A stretch of 51,911 bases of DNA from Deinococcus sedimenti (GTDB lineage Bacteria > Deinococcota > Deinococci > Deinococcales > Deinococcaceae), in assembly GCF_014648135.1 (NCBI RefSeq), contig NZ_BMQN01000017.1, positions 1 to 51,911 of the forward strand. Reading direction: 5' to 3'. Shown here one piece after another: positions 1-8,356 of the stretch. A model generated the notes under the pieces. It did not search any database and was not told the DNA's origin. It saw only the letters and a program-made list of their open reading frames with translations. How positions within the stretch are numbered: the first letter of the stretch is position 1; each line of letters opens with the position of its first letter. Made by a program: the position numbers and the translations under genes.

Positions 1-32
<32 letters not shown>

Positions 33-91
33 ATATCACCACCGCAACCCACGGGTTGCGTGCACCACAGGCGCCGCAAGCGGCGCTGTGA

Positions 92-199
<108 letters not shown>

Positions 200-216
200 C
201 TTGCCCGCACACGACA

Positions 217-251
217 GGGCCGCCTCCCAGGTGACGGGGGCGGCCCTTTTT
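217..251 (+). terminator. Second hairpin plus T-run
   Basis: GGGCCGCC (217-224) pairs with GGCGGCCC (239-246) and is followed by TTTTT. It is probably a backup terminator for tRNA-Gly; no gene lies between the two terminators. Confidence 0.55.
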
Positions 252-306
252 CCATTACATCTTCCAGCCGACGCAGTTGCTTCAAGCTGTGCAATTCGAG
301 GAAACG

Positions 307-338
307 GAACAGCCCCCCAGGTTTATGGGGGGCTGTTC
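307..338 (-). terminator. Hairpin downstream of tRNA-Leu
   Basis: A perfect 13-bp stem, GAACAGCCCCCCA (307-319) with its complement at 326-338 and a 6-base loop. It lies just past the 3' end of the minus-strand tRNA-Leu. The T-run after it is weak, so stem strength is the main evidence. Confidence 0.6.
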
Positions 339-342
339 TCAT

Positions 343-426
343 TGGTGCCGGGAAAGGGACTTGAACCCTCACGCCTCTCGGCGGCCGATTTTAAGTCGGA
401 TGCGTCTACCATTCCGCCATCCCGGC
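343..426 (-). tRNA. tRNA-Leu (TAA)
   Basis: Read on the minus strand it has acceptor stem GCCGGGA/TCCCGGC, anticodon loop CTTAAAA (anticodon TAA), the long variable arm expected of a class II tRNA, a T-arm with TTCAAGT and an encoded CCA. The 84-nt length fits tRNA-Leu. Confidence 0.97.
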
Positions 427-456
427 GCGTGCTTGGGAAAGCCTGCCCAGTATAGG

Positions 457-483
457 AGAAATCCCCGCCGGGTGGGCGGGGAT
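457..483 (-). terminator. Terminator of tmRNA
   Basis: ATCCCCGCC (461-469) pairs with GGCGGGGAT (475-483). On the minus strand the stem is followed by TTTCTCC. It begins 4 bases past the tmRNA 3' CCA. Confidence 0.7.
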
Positions 484-484
484 C

Positions 485-837
<353 letters not shown>

Positions 838-948
838 GGTGTTCACCGACTCTCATCGGTGCCCGTATGGTAGCACCTCCGCCTGACGGACGCATGATGG
901 AAAAGCACGATTCAGACACGCTGAACGGCCTACCGGCCCGGGGTGACC

Positions 949-1812
949 CTACCTGCGGAACTGACCGTTGAAGTTGCGCCACTGCTTCTGCCCGAACGCG
1001 TACGCTGGGTGCGTCCAGCGGCCTGCCACCACGCCCTCCCGCAGGGTGGACAGCAGCTGCTCCGGCGTGTGGATCGTCCGGAAGGGCGCTTCCACCCACG
1101 CCTCGCCGATGTCACGCAGGGTGTGCGCGTCACTCCCGGCACTCATCGGCAGCCCGCGCGCCCGCGCCCACTCGGCCGCCGCGCGGTTCCAGCGGTGTCG
1201 GGACAGGCGGGAATTAAAGGTCTCGACGATATCGATGTCCGCCGCGATGCGCTCGGTCGCCTCGGGACGCAGGCGGTACCGCTTCAGGGGATCGAAGCCA
1301 TGCTGCAGGAGCACCAGCCCCCCCTGCGCCCTGATCTCGCGCACGGTCTCCTCGGGCGTGAGTTTCGGTGGGATGCGTTCCTGGAGGAACAGGCCGATCA
1401 GCTCGCCCTCGCTGGTCGTGACCTCCTCGCCGGGGATGACGCTGAGGCGGTCGTCGAGGCCCTGGTCGCGGATGATGGCCTGCAACTCCGGGCCGCCGCG
1501 GTGCTGGTCGTGGTCGGTCACGGCGATCACGCGGGTGTTCGTGCGGAGCATCCACGCGGGAATGTCCCGCAGGGGCGTGCGGCAGTCGTGACTGACTTCC
1601 GTGTGCATGTGCAGGTCCACGCGCATGACCTGCACGCCGCCGCGCCACACGATGTTGTTCTGCATGGTCGCCGCCGGGCGCGGTGCCCAGCCCAGCGCAG
1701 CCCCCACGCGGTCCTGCACGGCATGCACGAGCGCTACCGGCCAGGAGCGGCGCAGCGGGATCTCGCGCGCCTCCTGCGGGTTGGGCGGGGGGAGGGGAGG
1801 CCCGGGCGGCAC
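949..1812 (-). CDS. PHP-domain phosphoesterase family protein
   Basis: This is a member of the PHP (polymerase and histidinol phosphatase) family, metal-dependent phosphoesterases. The first metal-binding motif is DLHMHTEVSHD, followed by AVTDHDQHRG, the conserved Glu in VIPGEEVTTSEGE, LLQHGFDP and the C-terminal SAGSDAHT. All usual metal ligands appear present, so it is probably active; the substrate is unknown. The GTG start at 1812 sits inside TGAGGTG at the end of the upstream lipid-kinase gene, suggesting translational coupling. About 60 residues precede the first motif. A start at an internal ATG just before MRVDLHMHTE is possible, and the proline-rich N-terminus makes it attractive. 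The family and domain are clear; only the start is uncertain. Confidence 0.85.
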   Translation of the reverse strand: MPPGPPLPPPNPQEAREIPLRRSWPVALVHAVQDRVGAALGWAPRPAATMQNNIVWRGGVQVMRVDLHMHTEVSHDCRTPLRDIPAWMLRTNTRVIAVTDHDQHRGGPELQAIIRDQGLDDRLSVIPGEEVTTSEGELIGLFLQERIPPKLTPEETVREIRAQGGLVLLQHGFDPLKRYRLRPEATERIAADIDIVETFNSRLSRHRWNRAAAEWARARGLPMSAGSDAHTLRDIGEAWVEAPFRTIHTPEQLLSTLREGVVAGRWTHPAYAFGQKQWRNFNGQFRR

Positions 1813-1813
1813 C

Positions 1814-2791
1814 TCAGACCACCTCTGGATCAGAAGGTGGTGATTCAGGCTCGGGCAGGGGCACCAGCACGCTGAGCGCCCCGGGCCACGCCTCGATCAG
1901 CACGCGGCCCGTCACGCCCTGCATGGGCGGCCGGACCTCCGCGTCCACGTGGAACGCCTGCCCGGTGTACGGGATCTCCACGCGCCCCGCGCGGGTACTC
2001 TCGACGCTGCTGAGCGCCTCGAAGTCATCCCGCGCCAGCGCCGCGAGGTACGTCAGCATGCCCTCACGTCCCGCCGCGTCAATGCGGACCACGTCCAGCT
2101 GCCCGTCCGCCGGGTCGGCATTCGTCGCCAGGCGGAGCCTCGGCCCGGTCGCCTTCGTGTTCAGCACCTCCAGCAGCGCGAACGCCGCCGTGGGCTGCTC
2201 CTCGCCGTCCAGGGTCAGCGTCACGGGCGGCGGGTCGAAACTCGTCAGGGTCGTCGTGAGGGCCTGCACGGCCCGCAGGGGGCTCTTGCCGCCCTCCGGG
2301 TCGTACTCGGCCATCACGTCCGCGAACGCCCCGCACCCGCACGCCTCCAGGAACACGTCCTCGCCCCAGGGGCCTTCCACGCGGCCCAGGTCGAACGGGC
2401 GGACCTCCGCGCGGCCGTACGCGGCGATCACGTCCAGCGGTTCGCCCTGCACGCCCAGCGTCCGCGCCACGTTGTTCGCCGTGCCCATCGGAATGACCGC
2501 CAGGGTCACCTCCGGGCGGCCCGCCAGGGTCAGGCCCACCGCGCGCTGCGTGCCGTCCCCACCCGCCACGAATACCGTGCCCTGCACGCCATCCAGGGCT
2601 TCCTCCAGGTCGTCCTCGCAGCTGGTCGCGCGGTACACCGGCGTGAACCCGATCGCGTGAATGGCGTTCACCAGATCGTCCGGCGTGCAGCGGCTGCTGC
2701 CACCCGCGTTCGTGTTGTAGATCAGCGTCGCCGTGCCACGCTGCGGGGCAGCAGGGGAGCCCTCCGGGGCGAGGGAATGGGGTGCGGTCAT
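1814..2791 (-). CDS. Diacylglycerol kinase-family lipid kinase (paralogue 1)
   Basis: This belongs to the DagK/YegS-like lipid kinases, which phosphorylate diacylglycerol or related lipids at the membrane with ATP. The conserved motifs are the nucleotide-binding FVAGGDGT and the following PMGTANNVARTLG. The C-terminal beta-rich domain includes FHVDAEVRPP, where the usual DGE motif reads DAE. I chose the ATG at 2791 because TACAGT lies 6 bases upstream, a leaderless-promoter arrangement; a longer in-frame extension upstream has no family similarity. It is divergent from a clear paralogue at 2893-3789 and overlaps the PHP gene downstream. Physiological substrate not determined. Confidence 0.9.
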   Translation of the reverse strand: MTAPHSLAPEGSPAAPQRGTATLIYNTNAGGSSRCTPDDLVNAIHAIGFTPVYRATSCEDDLEEALDGVQGTVFVAGGDGTQRAVGLTLAGRPEVTLAVIPMGTANNVARTLGVQGEPLDVIAAYGRAEVRPFDLGRVEGPWGEDVFLEACGCGAFADVMAEYDPEGGKSPLRAVQALTTTLTSFDPPPVTLTLDGEEQPTAAFALLEVLNTKATGPRLRLATNADPADGQLDVVRIDAAGREGMLTYLAALARDDFEALSSVESTRAGRVEIPYTGQAFHVDAEVRPPMQGVTGRVLIEAWPGALSVLVPLPEPESPPSDPEVV

Positions 2792-2797
2792 GCCGCC

Positions 2798-2885
2798 ACT
2801 GTAGCCACCTCGCACGGCGCGCGCCTTGAGGAAACCATGACCCCTCCCGCACCACCCCACCCCCCCGCACGCGCCCCGCTAGAGT
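2798..2885. promoter_or_regulatory. Divergent leaderless promoters between the two lipid kinases
   Basis: On the minus strand TACAGT (2798-2803) lies 6 bases before the ATG at 2791. On the plus strand TAGAGT (2880-2885) lies 7 bases before the ATG at 2893. With this spacing transcription would begin at or next to the start codon, as is common in Deinococcus. Confidence 0.55.
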
Positions 2886-2892
2886 GCAGGAC

Positions 2893-3789
2893 ATGCCCCC
2901 CGCGCCCGCCGTGCTGATCCACAACCCCGGCGCCGGCACCAGCCACCGCGCCGACCCCAGCCAGCTGCAGGCGGCGCTGCGGGACGCCGGATTCGACGCC
3001 GAACACCGCCCCACCCGCACCCCCCACGACCTCGGCCTGGCCCTGAGCGGCCCGCTGCCCGGCCCCGTGTTCATCGCCGGGGGGGACGGCACCTTCCGCG
3101 CCGCCGCGCTGCACCTCACCGGACGGGACGCCACGGTCGGCGTGATCCCACTGGGCACCTCGAACAACATCGCCCGGACGCTGGGCCTGACCGGCGACCC
3201 CGTGGACGTCGCCCGCGCGTACCGCACCGCCACCCGGCACCCGTTCGACGCGGGCCGCGTCCAGGCCCCCTGGGGGGAGGACGTGTTCTTCGAAGCGTTC
3301 GGCTGCGGCCTGTTCGCGGACCTGCTGCACGCCTACGACCCCACCGCGCCTAAAAGCCCCCTGCGGGCCGCGCAGGCCCTCCTGACCACCCTGCCCGGCT
3401 TCCAGGCGCAGCCCGTCCCCACCTGCATCGACGGGCACCCCAGCCCCGCGCCGCCACTGACCCTGCTGGAAATCATGAACATCCCGTCCACCGGGAACGG
3501 CCTGCACCTCGCGCCCGACGCGCACCCCGGCGACGGCCTGCTGAACCTGATCCGCGTGAACGGCCAGCAGCGCGACAGCCTCGCCGCGTACGCCACCGCC
3601 ATGCTGCGCGGGCAGTTCGACACGCTGCCCAGCGTGCAGGAGGACGTCGCCGCCACCTTCACCCTGCACGCCACCGGGCAGCACGTCGGGCAGGTGTTCC
3701 ACGTGGACGGCGAGACCCGCACGCACCCCGGCAGCCCCGTCCACGTTCAGGTGTGGGCGGGCGCGCTGCACGTCCTCCGACCCGACTGA
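2893..3789 (+). CDS. Diacylglycerol kinase-family lipid kinase (paralogue 2)
   Basis: A second DagK/YegS-type lipid kinase. FIAGGDGTFRA and IPLGTSNNIARTLG are the ATP-binding and substrate motifs, and FHVDGETRTH near the C-terminus is the conserved DGE-type motif, intact here but changed to DAE in paralogue 1. The two proteins align along their length, sharing for example APWGEDVF or its close variant and SPLRAAQAL/SPLRAVQAL, so they arose by duplication. I prefer the ATG at 2893 over a GTG at 2884 because of TAGAGT 7 bases upstream. It is monocistronic. A division of labour between the two kinases is possible but unproven. Confidence 0.9.
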   Translation: MPPAPAVLIHNPGAGTSHRADPSQLQAALRDAGFDAEHRPTRTPHDLGLALSGPLPGPVFIAGGDGTFRAAALHLTGRDATVGVIPLGTSNNIARTLGLTGDPVDVARAYRTATRHPFDAGRVQAPWGEDVFFEAFGCGLFADLLHAYDPTAPKSPLRAAQALLTTLPGFQAQPVPTCIDGHPSPAPPLTLLEIMNIPSTGNGLHLAPDAHPGDGLLNLIRVNGQQRDSLAAYATAMLRGQFDTLPSVQEDVAATFTLHATGQHVGQVFHVDGETRTHPGSPVHVQVWAGALHVLRPD

Positions 3790-3862
3790 GGAGACAGCTG
3801 AACGCTTGCGAATCAGGCGAGGTCGCCCGGTCGCCCCCTCACCCTTCCGGCGCTGTGCGCCT

Positions 3863-3916
3863 CTGCTGCGCAGCTCTGCGAGTCCCTCCCTCTCTGCTTC
3901 GCAGCTCTCCGAGTCC
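3863..3916. repeat. Short tandem direct repeat, two copies
   Basis: Two copies of a 23-base unit, starting CTGCTGCGCAGCTCTGCGAG (3863) and CTGCTTCGCAGCTCTCCGAG (3894), differ at two positions in the part quoted. They fill the gap between convergent genes; no function can be assigned. Confidence 0.5.
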
Positions 3917-3943
3917 CACAAGGGGAGAGGGGAGAAAAGAAGA

Positions 3944-4288
3944 TCACCCCTCCGCGCGACCCTTCCGCTCGGCCCGCATGGCCGCCGCGTCCTCCAGCAT
4001 CAGCGCGGGCAGCAGCGCGAAACTCCCCGCGAAGAGCGACGCCACCGCCGCCGGAACCCGCACCCGCGTCCGTCCGTTCAGCACTAGGTACAGCGCGCCC
4101 AGGGTGCTCAGCGCGCCGATATCCATGAACATCACCCGCGCGAACGCACTGCGCCGCAGCGTCTCCCGCGTCCCCAGCTCCCCCGGACGCCGCCGCCCCA
4201 CCACCGCCGTCAATACCAGCATCAGCAGCAAAGAGGCGTACAGGCGCAGACGAGCAGGGGAGGGGCGAGCGTAATCAGAGAGAGGCAT
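3944..4288 (-). CDS. Small predicted membrane protein
   Basis: A 114-residue protein of unknown function. It has about two to three hydrophobic helices: LYASLLLMLVLTAVV near residue 20, then IGALSTLGALYLVL, then VASLFAGSFALLPALML. The C-terminus is charged (AAAMRAERKGRAEG) and likely cytoplasmic. I chose the ATG at 4288 because TACGCT lies 6 bases upstream, the leaderless signature also seen elsewhere in this window. It is convergent with the lipid kinase on the plus strand. I do not recognise the family. Confidence 0.65.
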   Translation of the reverse strand: MPLSDYARPSPARLRLYASLLLMLVLTAVVGRRRPGELGTRETLRRSAFARVMFMDIGALSTLGALYLVLNGRTRVRVPAAVASLFAGSFALLPALMLEDAAAMRAERKGRAEG

Positions 4289-4366
4289 ACGGGCAGCGTA
4301 CCCACTCCAACCCGGCCAGAGCGTACGCATTCCCCCGCCCCCGAGTGGAGTGTCCTCGGAAAAGGA

Positions 4367-4394
4367 GGTGCACCCACCAATAAGCGGGTGCACC
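4367..4394 (-). terminator. Terminator of the 4408-4754 gene pair
   Basis: GGTGCACCC (4367-4375) pairs with GGGTGCACC (4386-4394). On the minus strand it is followed by TCCTTTTCC. It lies just past the stop of the 71-residue gene. Confidence 0.7.
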
Positions 4395-4407
4395 GGTCAA
4401 CAATCAA

Positions 4408-4623
4408 TTACTGACTGTTGGATTTCAGCTGCGACAAGACAGATTGTCTGACTTCGGCACAGCATCCAGTGATAGCTAGGCGTTCACCGTCGAGTTCCAC
4501 CGTAGGGCTCTGGTTGTGTGTTGCACAGACAGTCTCCGATGCTATGTGCTGCGCTCTGGCGAAATAGGCGTTGATTGCCTTTTCCTGAACTCTTTGGAGA
4601 AACGCGTCGCGGTCGAATGCCAT
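4408..4623 (-). CDS. Hypothetical 71-aa protein, second gene of a tiny operon
   Basis: Unknown function. The first 30 residues look helical and charged (AFDRDAFLQRVQEKAINAYF). A CATHNQSP segment and an ITGCCAEVRQSVL segment supply three cysteines. The ATG at 4623 overlaps the TAA of the upstream 43-residue gene in TAATG, so the two are translationally coupled. A strong terminator follows. The overlap and the shared terminator are the main evidence that it is a gene. Confidence 0.65.
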   Translation of the reverse strand: MAFDRDAFLQRVQEKAINAYFARAQHIASETVCATHNQSPTVELDGERLAITGCCAEVRQSVLSQLKSNSQ

Positions 4624-4754
4624 TACTTCTTACCTCGCTCGCGTTGGCTGAGTGCGCTTGCAGCCGCGCTTTTCTGCGTCGGTGTACTGCGAGGATTTGA
4701 GAGTACTTTTGAGGCGGCAGTAGCAGCTTTGGAACTGGTTTTCTTGTTTGCCAT
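4623..4754 (-). CDS. Lys/Ser/Ala-rich 43-aa small protein
   Basis: This short gene encodes a 43-residue basic protein beginning MANKKTSSKAATAASKVLSN and ending LSQRERGKK. A ribosome-binding site AAAGGAG lies 9 bases before the ATG. The pattern TSSK-x-A-x-A-SKVL-x-N/D-P...KS-x-A-x-SALSQ resembles small uncharacterised proteins I recall from several phyla, often on accessory DNA; this is memory, not a search. Base composition (4408-4800) looks lower in GC than the flanks, which suggests transfer. The stop codon overlaps the start of the 71-residue gene. The function is unknown. Confidence 0.65.
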   Translation of the reverse strand: MANKKTSSKAATAASKVLSNPRSTPTQKSAAASALSQRERGKK

Positions 4755-4946
4755 GCTTTGGCTCCTTTGCTGGAGTTATGCGAACTGTTGCCAAGTTGCC
4801 TTTTGGGCCTCAAAGGGGTACGCTCTGAGCACTTTCCACAGTAGCTAGATCGCCTCCCCAACGAGGCCGCAGTGATCTGGTTTCCGACGTTCCAGGCCTA
4901 GCCTAGAGCGTCGATTTCATTTCAATCACCTCCCATTCAAGGGCAA

Positions 4947-4972
4947 GAAAGGGGGCCGTAGCCCCCTCCTTT
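4947..4972 (-). terminator. Terminator of nrdJ
   Basis: GGGGGC (4951-4956) pairs with GCCCCC (4961-4966) around a CGTA loop; the minus strand continues TTTCTT. It begins immediately after the nrdJ stop codon. Confidence 0.8.
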
Positions 4973-4973
4973 C

Positions 4974-7900
4974 TTACCCGCATTTGCTGTAGCCGCAGGC
5001 TTGGCATTTCAGGCAGCCTTCCTCGCGGATCACGGCTTTCTCCTCGCACACCGGGCACCGCTCGCGCGCCATGCCGTCCACGCTGACGCCACTGGGCGCC
5101 GCGCTGACGGTGGTGACGGGTTGGGCGGTGTCGGTGCTGCCTCCGGCGAGGGGGGGGAGTTTGGCGGCGTCGAGGTCTTTCTGGAAGGTTTCCAGGGCGA
5201 CGGCGATCAGGTCGGCTTTGCTGCCCACCAATCGGCCGTTGTAGCTGCCGTACAGGCCGCCGTTGATGCCGCGCAGGGTTTTGACGATGGCCTGGGCGGG
5301 GACGCCGTGTTGGAGGGCGATGCTGACGACGCGGCCGAGGGCTTCGCTGTCGGCGTTCGCTTCGTCGCCGGCGCGGCCCGAAATGACCATGACTTCGACG
5401 GGTTTGCCGCCGAGTTCGTTGACGGTGACGAGGAAGCTGCGGCGGTGGCCGCTGGTGGGGTCGGTGAGTTTGACCATGTCGGTGATGCCGCGCAGTCGGG
5501 TGGGGCGTTCGTAGTGCGGCTTCGCCGGGGCGGATGGCTGATGGCGGATGGCAGTGGGCTGGGTGGTGGTTGCGTCCTGGGCCTTGGCCATCTGCTGTTC
5601 GCCTTCTGCCTGCTCGCCCATGACGTCGGCGCTGGCGCTGACTTCGGGGGTGGGTTCTTCGGTCTTGGCTTTTTTCTTGCTGGTGCTCAGGACCTGGAAC
5701 TGGCGGCTGCCGTCGCGGTACACGGTGATGCCTTTGCAACCGGTCTTGTACGCTTCGCTGTAGGCGTCCTGCACGTCCTGGACGGTGGCGTCGTTGGGGA
5801 GGTTGATGGTCTTGGAGAGGCTGTTGGCGGCGTGCCCTTCGGCGTCGAAGGCGCGTTGCACGGTGCCCTGCATGCGGACGTGGTCGACGGGTTTGATGTC
5901 GTGCGCGCAGACGAACACCTGCTGGAGGGCGTCGGGAATGAAGGGCAGGCCGACGACCGAGCCGTGGTTTTCGCTGACGGCTTCGGTGACCTTGTCCCAG
6001 TCCCAGCCTCCGTCTTTCGTCATGCCCTGGGGGGCGGGGTACGTTTCGAGCAGTTCGACGAAGAGGGGGGCGAGGAGGGCGCGGTATTCGCTGCCGATCT
6101 TGCGCCAGATGAACGGGCTGAAGATGGGTTCGATGCCGGAGGAGACGCCCATGAGCATGCTGGTGGTGCCGGTGGGGGCGACGGTCAGCACGGCGACGTT
6201 GCGGCGGGGCGCGTGGGGGATCTGTTCGGCGTTGCGGGTGTACACGGGGTAGATGCCGCGTTCCTCGCCCAGGCGTTCGCTTTCCGCGATGGCCTCTTCG
6301 CGCAGGGCGCTCATGATGTCGTAGATGGTGTCGCGGCCCGCTTCGCTGTCGTAGCGCAGGCCCAGTTTGATGAGGGCGTCGGCGAGGCCCATGACGCCCA
6401 GGCCCAGGCGGCGCAGGTCCTGGCTGGCGACGCGGTTGTCTTCCAGCGCGAACACGTTCACGTCGAGCACGTCGTCCAGGAAGCGCACGCAGGTGCGGAC
6501 GTCCGCGCGGAACGTGTCGTAGTCGAAGCTGCTGTTCTGCACGTACGCCGCGAGGTTGATGGCGCCCAGGTCGCAGGGTTCACCGACGGTCAGGGGGATC
6601 TCGCCGCAGGGGTTGGTGCTGCGGATCTGGTAGCGCTCGCCGAGGTTCTTCAGGGCGCTGTATTCGTTGATGCGGTCCACGAAGATCAGGCCGGGTTCGC
6701 CGGTGCTCCAGGCGTGCTGCGCGATCTGGTCCCACAGCCACTGGGCGGGAATGCTGGTCTTGCCGCTCTTGTCGGTGTATACGGGGACGCCCTGCGCGTC
6801 GTCCTCGGCGCGGGTGGGCAGGCTGGGGAGGGTGCCCTTGAACGTGCCCTTCTGCGGCGCGAGGTAGTACTTGCCGGGCACGTCCTGCGCGTTCACGGGC
6901 CACAGGCCGCCCGCCTGGAGGGTGTCCCAGAAGGCGCTGCTGACCAGGATGCTGATGTTGAAGGTGCTGATGTCGCCTTCAGCGGCCTCGCGGTCGAGGT
7001 CCTTGGCGGTCAGGAAGTCCAGCACGTCCGGATGCTCGATGCTGATCGTGGCCATGCCCGCGCCGCGCCGGGTGCCGCCCTGACGGACGACGCGCAGGAC
7101 GGGGGCGTACACGAAGCGCAGGGTGTTGATCGGGCCCGACGCTTCCGCGCCGCGGTTGGCCCATTCCAGGAAGTTGTCGAAGATTTCCAGCAGGAAGCTG
7201 ACGGGGCCGCTGCTCGTGCCGCCCGAGCCCTTGATGGGGGCACCCTCGGGGCGCATGCTGCTCAGGTCCAGGCGGGGTTCCAGGCCGGTCTTGGCGTCCT
7301 CGGCGATCTTGCGCGCGGCGTCCACGATGCCGCCCATGTCGTCCGGGACGGCCTGCACGCCCTCCGGCATGGCCTTCACGACGGACACGCCGTTCGCGCG
7401 GGCCAGCGCGACCAGTTCCGGCTTGATGACCTGCCCGTACACCACGCGCGTCCAGTTCCGCACGGCGATGGGCTGCTTCTCCCCGTCGGGTTGGGTGGGG
7501 GGGCGCATGAGGCCCTCGATGAAGTCCTGCACGTCCGCGTGCGCGGCGCTCATGTACACCCAGCCGCGCACGCCGGTGTCGGGGCGGCTGCTCTCGGCGC
7601 GGGGCGTGTACACGTCCAGGTTCACGCCGTTCCCGCCGCCGACCTTCGTGACCAGCGCGAGTTTCTTCGCGACTTCCATCACGCCTTCGAAGGTGTGCGG
7701 CGCGTGCTCGGTCGCGCCCTGCACGAAGCAGTTCAGGACGTTCCCGTGCTGCGTTCCCGCGCCCGCCAGGACGCGCCCGCCGGGGCAGAATTTCTTCCCG
7801 GCCATCAGGTCGTAGTACGCCTGCGCCCAGTGCTCGCGCGCGCCCGCCTCCTCGGCTCCGGCCACCCAGGTGGCGATGCGGCGGAACATGCCGCTCAGGT

Positions 7901-7991
7901 CGCCGTCCGTGCCCTGCAGGTACTGCCGCTTGGCGATGTGGTGGGCGTTCTCGTCGAAGTTGGTCAGGGGCTGGGCGCTCAGGGTGGTCAC
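4974..7991 (-). CDS. nrdJ: Adenosylcobalamin-dependent (class II) ribonucleotide reductase
   Basis: Reduces ribonucleotides to deoxyribonucleotides for DNA synthesis and repair, using a radical made from adenosylcobalamin, so it needs no oxygen. The 1005-residue protein has the family landmarks in order: an active-site Cys in NVLNCFVQG (about residue 88), the STNPCGEIPL thiyl-radical loop (about 460), PTGTTSMLMGVSSGIEP (about 605), a low-complexity linker near 780-830, a TSCPD domain, and a C-terminal cysteine cluster (CPVC...CQACGYSKCG). I chose the GTG at 7991 because AAGGAG lies about 10 bases upstream; the frame stays open further but without family similarity. A promoter with a palindromic operator lies upstream and an nrdR gene is 8 kb away. 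Confidence 0.96.
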   Translation of the reverse strand: MTTLSAQPLTNFDENAHHIAKRQYLQGTDGDLSGMFRRIATWVAGAEEAGAREHWAQAYYDLMAGKKFCPGGRVLAGAGTQHGNVLNCFVQGATEHAPHTFEGVMEVAKKLALVTKVGGGNGVNLDVYTPRAESSRPDTGVRGWVYMSAAHADVQDFIEGLMRPPTQPDGEKQPIAVRNWTRVVYGQVIKPELVALARANGVSVVKAMPEGVQAVPDDMGGIVDAARKIAEDAKTGLEPRLDLSSMRPEGAPIKGSGGTSSGPVSFLLEIFDNFLEWANRGAEASGPINTLRFVYAPVLRVVRQGGTRRGAGMATISIEHPDVLDFLTAKDLDREAAEGDISTFNISILVSSAFWDTLQAGGLWPVNAQDVPGKYYLAPQKGTFKGTLPSLPTRAEDDAQGVPVYTDKSGKTSIPAQWLWDQIAQHAWSTGEPGLIFVDRINEYSALKNLGERYQIRSTNPCGEIPLTVGEPCDLGAINLAAYVQNSSFDYDTFRADVRTCVRFLDDVLDVNVFALEDNRVASQDLRRLGLGVMGLADALIKLGLRYDSEAGRDTIYDIMSALREEAIAESERLGEERGIYPVYTRNAEQIPHAPRRNVAVLTVAPTGTTSMLMGVSSGIEPIFSPFIWRKIGSEYRALLAPLFVELLETYPAPQGMTKDGGWDWDKVTEAVSENHGSVVGLPFIPDALQQVFVCAHDIKPVDHVRMQGTVQRAFDAEGHAANSLSKTINLPNDATVQDVQDAYSEAYKTGCKGITVYRDGSRQFQVLSTSKKKAKTEEPTPEVSASADVMGEQAEGEQQMAKAQDATTTQPTAIRHQPSAPAKPHYERPTRLRGITDMVKLTDPTSGHRRSFLVTVNELGGKPVEVMVISGRAGDEANADSEALGRVVSIALQHGVPAQAIVKTLRGINGGLYGSYNGRLVGSKADLIAVALETFQKDLDAAKLPPLAGGSTDTAQPVTTVSAAPSGVSVDGMARERCPVCEEKAVIREEGCLKCQACGYSKCG

Positions 7992-8121
7992 GGTGGGTCT
8001 CCTTGCGGGCGAGGGGTTGATGGCATGAGTACACAGCACAGAGCCCGCACCGCCCCGGTCGGGAGGCTGTGAGGTGAGCTGCTGTGGTGGCCGGTGAAGT
8101 GGGCCTTGCCTTAGATGGCTG

Positions 8122-8164
8122 ACTGTACCACCCGCCCGCAGGAGGTACAAGCGCTTGTACCTCC
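8122..8164 (-). promoter_or_regulatory. nrdJ promoter with 24-bp perfect palindrome
   Basis: 8141-8164 is a perfect 24-bp palindrome whose half is GGAGGTACAAGC. The minus-strand -35 box TTGTAC (8145-8150) is part of it. After a 17-base spacer comes -10 TACAGT (8122-8127). A repressor bound to the palindrome would block nrdJ, leaving a 5' UTR of about 120 bases. The palindrome also gives TTGTAC on the plus strand, 17 bases from TACAAC, but nothing is encoded that way. The remaining 190 bases up to gpsA show no gene. Confidence 0.6.
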
Positions 8165-8356
8165 AATGAAGCGGACATACAACATGCAGCAAAACATGCA
8201 GATATGAAGATCCGCTCAAGCCCGTCTGGCACGCCGGATTCTCACCTCGGCCTGCCCGGCGTCCCACCGGAATCCACGCTCAGCGCGCCCGGCTCACCGG
8301 TCACCGCAGACCCACCGGCAGGGTCGCCCCGGTCCCCTCACGGCGCTGTCCGGTGA

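Noticed and set aside
4484..4861. 125-codon minus-strand frame over the tiny gene pair
   Set aside because: It overlaps both small genes in another frame, and those have better RBS, stop-start overlap and terminator. Its protein looks random and basic.
5001..8072. Very long open frame (about 1,000 codons) on the plus strand
   Set aside because: It is the antisense shadow of nrdJ. The translation is low-complexity, rich in Gly, Ala, Asp and Val, and matches no family. High-GC coding DNA often leaves the opposite strand open.
7992..8120. Cobalamin riboswitch in the nrdJ leader
   Set aside because: Expected for a B12-dependent enzyme, but I could not find the conserved B12-box or the other core motifs on the minus strand. 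A covariance-model search (Rfam cobalamin) would decide.
8155..8183. Plus-strand promoter from the nrdJ palindrome (TTGTAC-17-TACAAC)
   Set aside because: Both boxes exist because the palindrome is symmetric, but no plus-strand gene follows; only minus-strand gpsA lies there.
7992..8267. Upstream extension of nrdJ
   Set aside because: It would run through the promoter and palindrome. The GTG at 7991 has a good Shine-Dalgarno site and begins family similarity.
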